Shown: in pieces, positions 63,001 through 64,000 of the stretch
How positions within the stretch are numbered: the first letter of the stretch is position 1
Layout of the letters: the number at the start of each line of letters is the position of its first letter
Assembly: GCA_019614645.1 (NCBI GenBank)
Contig: JABWDB010000005.1
Location: 17,225,001 to 17,289,000, forward strand
Direction of reading: 5' to 3'
Length of the DNA: 64,000 bases
Source of the DNA: Stratiolaelaps scimitus
Lineage: Eukaryota; Arthropoda; Arachnida; Mesostigmata; Laelapidae
Made by a program: the position numbers and the translations under genes
Notes under the pieces: generated by a model
Seen by the model: the letters and a program-made list of their open reading frames with translations, nothing else
Told to the model about the DNA's origin: nothing
The model's database searches: none

Positions 63001-63844
63001 TGCGTGTCTGACAGTTAAATTGCCTACTTACTGTGGCTCGATGCGGACTCGCGGTCCAAAGCGGGTTTCGAGTCCTTCAACAATGAGAAAGGCACTCTCT
63101 GATAGAGTACGATGCGACAGAAAGACGTCTGCACTGTGCAGCTTGGGCAGCATCGGCAGTGTTGGACCCATCACGTGAAACTGTGGCCCACTTCCCGGCA
63201 CGGCAACAGAGCAAACGTAAGTGCCGTTGTCGTCCAGGCGGGTGTCGACAATTGTCAACACTCCAGAGGCGTCAGTCGCGCGCGCTGGCAGAGGTAGACC
63301 CCGTTCGCGACTCCAGTATACTGATACAGGCACCTGAACGAGAGGGTTTCATGGTTCAGTCACATTGAATAGCGTTATATAAATCCTATCTAGGATAGGA
63401 TACAATAACAGAAGAAAAACAACTCGCTACAGTTGTCTTGATCATGCTGTTAGATGGGTTAAAAATATTCGACCGACAGTACGTGCAAATGGCATTGGGC
63501 ATATGTCACGAACATAACAACCGCATGTTAAGCATGTTACTATTATTATTATGCACTTAGTATGCAAGGTACTGACGTTGGTCCTTCCGTAGGCGTTGCA
63601 TCTTAGTACAGCAGTTGCTCCGGGAGCGACACGCAATGTTTTGGGTTCGTGCACTTGTACACGAACGAAGCTCAGTGGATTAGTGGTGCCGTTGTTAGGC
63701 TGCTGTACGCAACGGTCACCCAGCCGAAGCGGGTTTCCGGTGAAGCCTGTGGCACAGATCTCGCAGTTGCGGCCGGAATATCCGACAGGGCACGCATTGC
63801 ACGTAGCCTGGCCGTCCGTATCCAAAAAGCACGTCTTTGAGAAT
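41822..63844 (-). CDS. HSPG2: Perlecan (basement membrane heparan sulfate proteoglycan core), 3' part, 28 exons
   Basis: Joining 28 minus-strand exons gives one open frame of 1903 codons to TAA/TAG-free completion at the stop ending at 41822; all 27 junctions agree in phase. Perlecan (trol in Drosophila) is a secreted basement-membrane proteoglycan binding laminin, collagen IV, nidogen, integrins and growth factors. Rough order in this partial protein: laminin-EGF 1-50; eleven Ig domains 52-1165; LG1 1170-1330; EGF 1340-1380; EGF 1382-1415; LG2 1420-1595; EGF 1596-1640; EGF 1645-1680; LG3 1683-1875; Gln/Ser-rich tail. The last part is the conserved endorepellin layout. SEA, LDLa and most laminin modules must lie beyond 64000. 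Introns of 300-500 nt at 62634-63031, 61970-62394, 60185-60552, 59748-60049, 59078-59580, 53719-54023 and 50821-51205 show nothing else I recognise, apart from the SINE-like tail at 51016-51061. Perlecan's domain order excludes agrin and hemicentin. Confidence 0.95.
42351..42517 (-). CDS. HSPG2: Perlecan exon 27 (LG3 middle)
   Basis: Acceptor TTCGCAG|TTAC, donor ATACAG|GTATAC. Encodes YDMGSGAAVIRSDVRIDDGE to GSSAGSLVMLNT, the canonical LG core strands, residues 1771-1825. Confidence 0.94.
42805..42971 (-). CDS. HSPG2: Perlecan exon 26 (LG3 first strands)
   Basis: Donor ATACAC|GTGAGT. Encodes VKVKLSFSTTERDGILLFHG and LSDYLALVVADGYLIYT. The acceptor (ACAAG|CTAATT) has a poor pyrimidine tract and was chosen because it alone keeps phase 0 with exon 25, so the first few residues are less certain. 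Confidence 0.85.
43055..43315 (-). CDS. HSPG2: Perlecan exon 25 (EGF3 end, EGF4, LG3 start)
   Basis: Acceptor CCGGTAG|GATTAC, donor GAGACG|GTACGG (weak). Encodes YECICRSGFEGPNCE, a full EGF module from SVCQREEPCANGAPC to CACPKGYAGRRCD, then FSGDGWLQIGRSHLPHKDEE opening LG3. The SGD triplet matches a glycosaminoglycan-attachment context but also fits the LG fold. Confidence 0.93.
43501..43644 (-). CDS. HSPG2: Perlecan exon 24 (LG2 end, EGF3 start)
   Basis: Acceptor TTGGCAG|GTTGAG, donor TCTCAG|GTGCGA. Encodes VEVNGASLDLASS then CGGRAPCHINPCFNGGICRE. The EGF module continues in exon 25 with phase 0. Confidence 0.94.
43645..44731. other. Perlecan intron 23 with an unexplained plus-strand open frame
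   Basis: 1.1-kb intron. A 182-codon plus-strand frame spans 44166-44714, opening with TTG; the first ATG gives about 164 codons. It is Lys/Arg/His-rich, has no motif I recognise and no visible splice partners. Otherwise AT-rich unique DNA. Confidence 0.6.
44732..44887 (-). CDS. HSPG2: Perlecan exon 23 (LG2 second half)
   Basis: Acceptor CTAACTACAG|GGTTCG, donor GCTCAC|GTATGC. Encodes GLDLSLPLYVGGLLRDK to LSGFEGCVAH. The acceptor was preferred over two nearer AGs because only it keeps phase 0. Confidence 0.93.
45076..45173 (-). CDS. HSPG2: Perlecan exon 22 (LG2 middle)
   Basis: Acceptor TTTTCAG|GTGTCG, donor TTCGG|GTGAGC. Encodes VVVMKSNETLSPNEWIPVEV and GKSGQLVVR. Confidence 0.93.
45396..45597 (-). 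CDS. HSPG2: Perlecan exon 21 (LG2 first strands)
   Basis: Acceptor TTACAG|GGCGAC, donor GGTCTG|GTAGGT. Encodes SSYIAYRLPARHKDKFNVSM, LYSAQNADGHGDFVALTIRN and LEFRFNTGSG, the LG jelly-roll strands. Confidence 0.94.
45897..46036 (-). CDS. HSPG2: Perlecan exon 20 (EGF2, LG2 start)
   Basis: Acceptor TTTCACAG|GTGAGT, donor TTTCAG|GTCTGT. Encodes ESCYPGVCGEGICVN and GFDCFCPFGRAGLRCEQ, then IVEPSFQ. Confidence 0.94.
47728..48965 (+). CDS. Nested gene candidate: single-pass membrane protein of unknown family (3' exons)
   Basis: I do not recognise this protein. Exon a (47728-48347) follows TGCATTTTTAG and ends ACG|GTAAAC; exon b (48825-48965) follows the strong acceptor TTTCCTGCTTTCAG and ends in TAG. 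Phases agree. Together they encode about 252 aa: a short acidic patch (GGYISDEDEPTDF), a long basic Ser/Thr-rich region likely disordered (MTSSRRSARAAAVKAVRHG, LRPRVMRKDLLNYEED), then one hydrophobic span (IALYVIIVIFIYTIVVTLLA) about 15 residues from the end and the tail CFYKCCMRGEDELL, whose Cys could be acylated. No ATG opens exon a, so at least one 5' exon is missing from this model. AATAAA lies 306 nt after the stop. It lies antisense in a perlecan intron. A chance pairing of two open frames is the alternative. Confidence 0.55.
49271..49276 (+). promoter_or_regulatory. Poly(A) signal candidate of the nested gene
   Basis: AATAAA 306 nt downstream of the nested stop codon on the same strand, followed by a TTGTTGTTG stretch usable as a downstream element. 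Confidence 0.45.
49735..49938 (-). CDS. HSPG2: Perlecan exon 19 (LG1 end, EGF1)
   Basis: Acceptor TCACCCAG|GCTGTA, donor CACCG|GTGAGC. Encodes CISELSVGARQIAL closing LG1, then CDTCALNPCLNNGVC to YSCLCIPGFTGDTC. Confidence 0.95.
50177..50470 (-). CDS. HSPG2: Perlecan exon 18 (LG1 core)
   Basis: Acceptor TGTATGTAG|CGGATT, donor TTATCG|GTAAGC. Encodes FVEFRFDIGSGPGLLRS, DKWHLVRFGRQLREGHL and LDLRAPLYLGGVPDF. The acceptor has a weak pyrimidine tract next to a CTG repeat in the intron, but phase and domain fit. Confidence 0.93.
50696..50820 (-). CDS. HSPG2: Perlecan exon 17 (LG1 start)
   Basis: Acceptor CTCTTCCAG|ATCGTT, donor AGACAG|GTATGT. Encodes SFLRLPAIPDAYKRFDIQL and ADKLDGLLLYNGNEGHVET. 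It contains no Met, so simple ORF lists miss it. Confidence 0.94.
51016..51061 (+). repeat. SINE-like 3' tail with ATTTACC repeats
   Basis: 51016-51047 matches 7479-7510 at 27 of 32 positions; three tandem ATTTACC units follow at 51041-51061. Lies in the perlecan intron 50821-51205. Confidence 0.5.
51206..51362 (-). CDS. HSPG2: Perlecan exon 16 (Ig11 second half, linker to LG1)
   Basis: Acceptor CCAACAG|AGGTGC, donor CCGAG|GTGAGA. Encodes ELLVVADAAPSDAGTYICIA and the linker ALPRFVQAP leading into LG1. Confidence 0.94.
51830..52370 (+). mobile_element. Degenerate LINE reverse-transcriptase remnant in a perlecan intron
   Basis: The plus-strand frame from 51832 reads PQDSRMGLLLFCVLIFDL (about 51973-52026), a decayed PQGS-LGPLLF-IND motif. 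It is followed by LYAND in a shifted frame (about 52058-52072, from LYADD), then SLQSAMGAIAGW and MLISVSKCVVL, and finally, in another frame, MQDLDIVASPLIEVETHKSD (about 52260-52319), matching the DLGV-S-L-F-HI segment downstream of LINE RT. Frameshifts show it is dead. Motif style differs from the 13.4-kb copy. Confidence 0.75.
52727..52867 (-). CDS. HSPG2: Perlecan exon 15 (Ig11 first half)
   Basis: Acceptor GATCGTAG|AAATGC, donor CTCAA|GTAAGT. Encodes MPTVEPDLVDVKHVEVGG, FEIICNSS and VSYTWTKLPSG with the Ig Cys and Trp. The acceptor's pyrimidine tract is weak. Confidence 0.92.
52868..53621. other. Perlecan intron 14 with TTA repeat and an inverted repeat
   Basis: Holds a TTA microsatellite (52984-53009) and a 14-bp inverted repeat with one mismatch (53328-53341 / 53356-53369, 14-nt loop). 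No exon seen. Confidence 0.8.
53622..53718 (-). CDS. HSPG2: Perlecan exon 14 (Ig10 second half)
   Basis: Acceptor ATCGCCAG|GTAAAT, donor TTCAGA|GTGAGT. Encodes VNRVRSENGGVYRCLVENSE and HGDYVFTIQ. Confidence 0.93.
54024..54199 (-). CDS. HSPG2: Perlecan exon 13 (Ig10 first half)
   Basis: Acceptor TACTCCAG|AACCGA, donor TTAACG|GTAAGT. Encodes PNSLEVSVRASKEVILPGD, TVDLLCHVAG and RVLWSRLGA. Confidence 0.94.
54466..54517 (-). CDS. HSPG2: Perlecan exon 12 (52-nt exon, Ig9 last strand)
   Basis: Acceptor CATTTTCAG|ACCAAA, donor TCCGGG|GTGAGA. Encodes TKEGQILGKDYVVLNVR, the G strand of Ig9 whose F strand (AGRYSCTIK) ends exon 11. Easily missed by gene finders. Confidence 0.93.
54705..55234 (-). CDS. 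HSPG2: Perlecan exon 11 (Ig8 and most of Ig9)
   Basis: Acceptor TTATCTAG|GACCAC, donor ATTAAG|GTAACA. Ig8: VQPGEDARLTCMAWGDPP, LHWSRDSG, TDAGRYRCTAVNAAG. Ig9: GNTVELRCPSSG, VEWEVSPNGG, LRDAGRYSCTIK. Largest exon here, GC-rich. Confidence 0.95.
55235..56209. other. Perlecan intron 10, nothing recognised
   Basis: About 1 kb of AT-rich unique sequence with short open frames only. Confidence 0.75.
56210..56533 (-). CDS. HSPG2: Perlecan exon 10 (Ig7)
   Basis: Acceptor GTGCCAACAG|TCCAGT, donor CGTTG|GTAAGT. Encodes APLGASVELRCRLSGSEGG, LRLEWNKLDGRPL and VEDDAGLYECRALQG. A second AG 5 nt inside would break the frame. Confidence 0.94.
56534..58577. other. Perlecan intron 9 with long TA microsatellite
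   Basis: 2.0-kb intron holding the longest TA tract of the window (56995-57083) and GC-richer unique sequence at 57.1-57.65 kb with unrecognised open frames. Confidence 0.75.
56995..57090. repeat. Long TA microsatellite
   Basis: About 90 bp of TA units with two GTATA/CATG interruptions. Confidence 0.97.
58578..59077 (-). CDS. HSPG2: Perlecan exon 9 (Ig5 end, Ig6 with Ser and Gln inserts)
   Basis: Acceptor CATTGCAG|GTTTAA, donor CATAG|GTAGGC. Encodes FTTAEAGAYTCTAENPLG (Ig5), then Ig6: RTGDPIRLDCVAS, a ten-Ser run, MLRWSKQGQ, PSDAGHYVCSCC, a Gln-rich insert, VVQERVLVI. The Ser run is in the B-C region and the Gln run in the F-G region. Confidence 0.94.
59581..59747 (-). CDS. HSPG2: Perlecan exon 8 (Ig5 first half)
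   Basis: Acceptor TTGCAG|ATCGAT, donor CTCCG|GTAGGT. Encodes VDPVEEGSPVLLQCRVLSG, PRLQWARADGAPL and SVEGVLR. Confidence 0.94.
60050..60184 (-). CDS. HSPG2: Perlecan exon 7 (Ig4 second half)
   Basis: Acceptor ATTTCAG|TCATTG, donor CCGGAG|GTTAGA (unusual +4 to +6). Encodes LIIEKVEVSDRGMYVCTAEN and ATSLLEVDRRAAPE. Not visible as a Met-started frame. Confidence 0.92.
60553..60701 (-). CDS. HSPG2: Perlecan exon 6 (Ig4 first half)
   Basis: Acceptor TATTCGTAG|ATCGTA, donor CACCTC|GTGAGT. Encodes IEPEKQTVREGEDARLRCAA and AHITWTRIGANL. Confidence 0.94.
60982..61099 (-). CDS. HSPG2: Perlecan exon 5 (Ig3 second half)
   Basis: Acceptor ATCAAAG|GTGGGT, donor CACAA|GTAAGT. Encodes GGRLLIYNVQEHNRGSYTC and NKYGSASVDSVITII. 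Confidence 0.92.
61100..61805. other. Perlecan intron 4, nothing recognised
   Basis: 0.7 kb AT-rich; an A/T homopolymer near 61617-61631. No exon seen. Confidence 0.75.
61806..61969 (-). CDS. HSPG2: Perlecan exon 4 (Ig3 first half)
   Basis: Acceptor ATTTACAG|ATGACA, donor CAGCTG|GTGAGA. Encodes APQVTVSPSAVEVLPGE, VWLSCAPSG and PQLSWAFEHG. Confidence 0.94.
62395..62633 (-). CDS. HSPG2: Perlecan exon 3 (most of Ig2)
   Basis: Acceptor TTTCTCTCTCTCAG|ATTTTT, donor CGGAG|GTGCGT. Encodes FLEVSAGQPVVFRCIASG, ELRWEKAGDGLL, QAEYFCSATNIAGSH. A second AG 8 nt inside the exon would shift the frame, so the distal acceptor is used. Confidence 0.93.
63032..63333 (-). CDS. HSPG2: Perlecan exon 2 (Ig1 second half, linker, Ig2 start)
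   Basis: Acceptor CGTTCAG|GTGCCT, donor CCACA|GTAAGT. Encodes VSVYWSRERGLPLPARATD, TRLDDNGTYVCSVAVPGSG, a linker, and GPRVRIEPQ. Confidence 0.94.
63577..63844 (-). CDS. HSPG2: Perlecan exon 1 of this window (last laminin-EGF, Ig1 start)
   Basis: Donor CCAAC|GTCAGT. Encodes FSKTCFLDTDGQATCNACP, GYSGRNCEICATGFTGNPL, then VRVQVHEPKTLRVAPGA and LRCNAYGRTN. The acceptor (GAGCAG|ATTCTC) is a best guess; the upstream exon is outside the window or in the last 150 bases. Confidence 0.88.
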
Positions 63845-64000
63845 CTGCTCACATTCAGTGCAGTAGAGCGAAGTCGAATAGAGGTGTCGGCAAACATCCA
63901 AGCAATGAAAGACACGACATCGCGATGATGGACGTCAAAAAGTTAGTTACGGTGTTGTTAGCTTTAATGCGAAAGTGTTCAGTCATCAGGCACGTTGTTC
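63845..64000. other. Start of the next perlecan intron
   Basis: No laminin-EGF coding sequence is visible in these bases, so they are probably intron; the rest of perlecan continues beyond the window. Confidence 0.5.

Noticed and set aside
1..64000. CRISPR arrays, operons, ribosome-binding sites
   Set aside because: None is present; introns and repeats show this is animal nuclear DNA.

Overview
The window is animal nuclear DNA, most likely arthropod. It has spliceosomal introns with GT..AG ends, a perlecan gene with the metazoan domain order, decayed LINE copies, and very many AT, CTG/CAG, CAA and TTA microsatellites. A mite or other chelicerate would fit, but nothing seen here fixes the taxon. 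There are no bacterial features.

Layout. Positions 1 to about 18.2 kb hold no gene I can support: microsatellites, a decayed LINE reverse-transcriptase piece on the minus strand (about 13.35-13.60 kb), a tRNA-like SINE candidate (7.39-7.51 kb) and a striking 65-bp near-perfect hairpin (12741-12805). Positions 18564-34227 (+) hold a complete three-exon Anp32 gene of 268 aa. It encodes a leucine-rich-repeat cap plus an acidic tail and has introns of 9.3 and 5.6 kb. The next 4.8 kb is T-poor, repeat-rich sequence that looks like a long 3' UTR, with AATAAA clusters up to about 38.99 kb.

Positions 41822-63844 (-) hold the 3' part of a perlecan (HSPG2/trol) gene. I could join 28 exons into one uninterrupted frame of 1903 codons in which every junction agrees in phase. 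It runs from the last laminin-EGF module through 11 Ig domains into a complete domain V (LG-EGF-EGF-LG-EGF-EGF-LG). The 5' part (SEA, LDLa, laminin domains) must lie beyond position 64000. Anp32 and perlecan are convergent, with stop codons 7.6 kb apart.

The most interesting unexplained item is a gene-like structure on the plus strand inside the 3.7-kb perlecan intron at 46037-49734. It consists of a 620-nt exon encoding a basic, Ser-rich, probably disordered region, then a 141-nt exon encoding one membrane span and a Cys-rich tail, followed by a stop codon and an AATAAA. I do not recognise this protein. A second LINE reverse-transcriptase remnant (plus strand, 51.83-52.37 kb) lies in another perlecan intron.

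The two named genes have no direct functional link: Anp32 is a nuclear histone chaperone and phosphatase regulator, perlecan a basement-membrane proteoglycan. Their proximity is positional. Exon borders were read by eye from splice sites and phase, not from transcripts.
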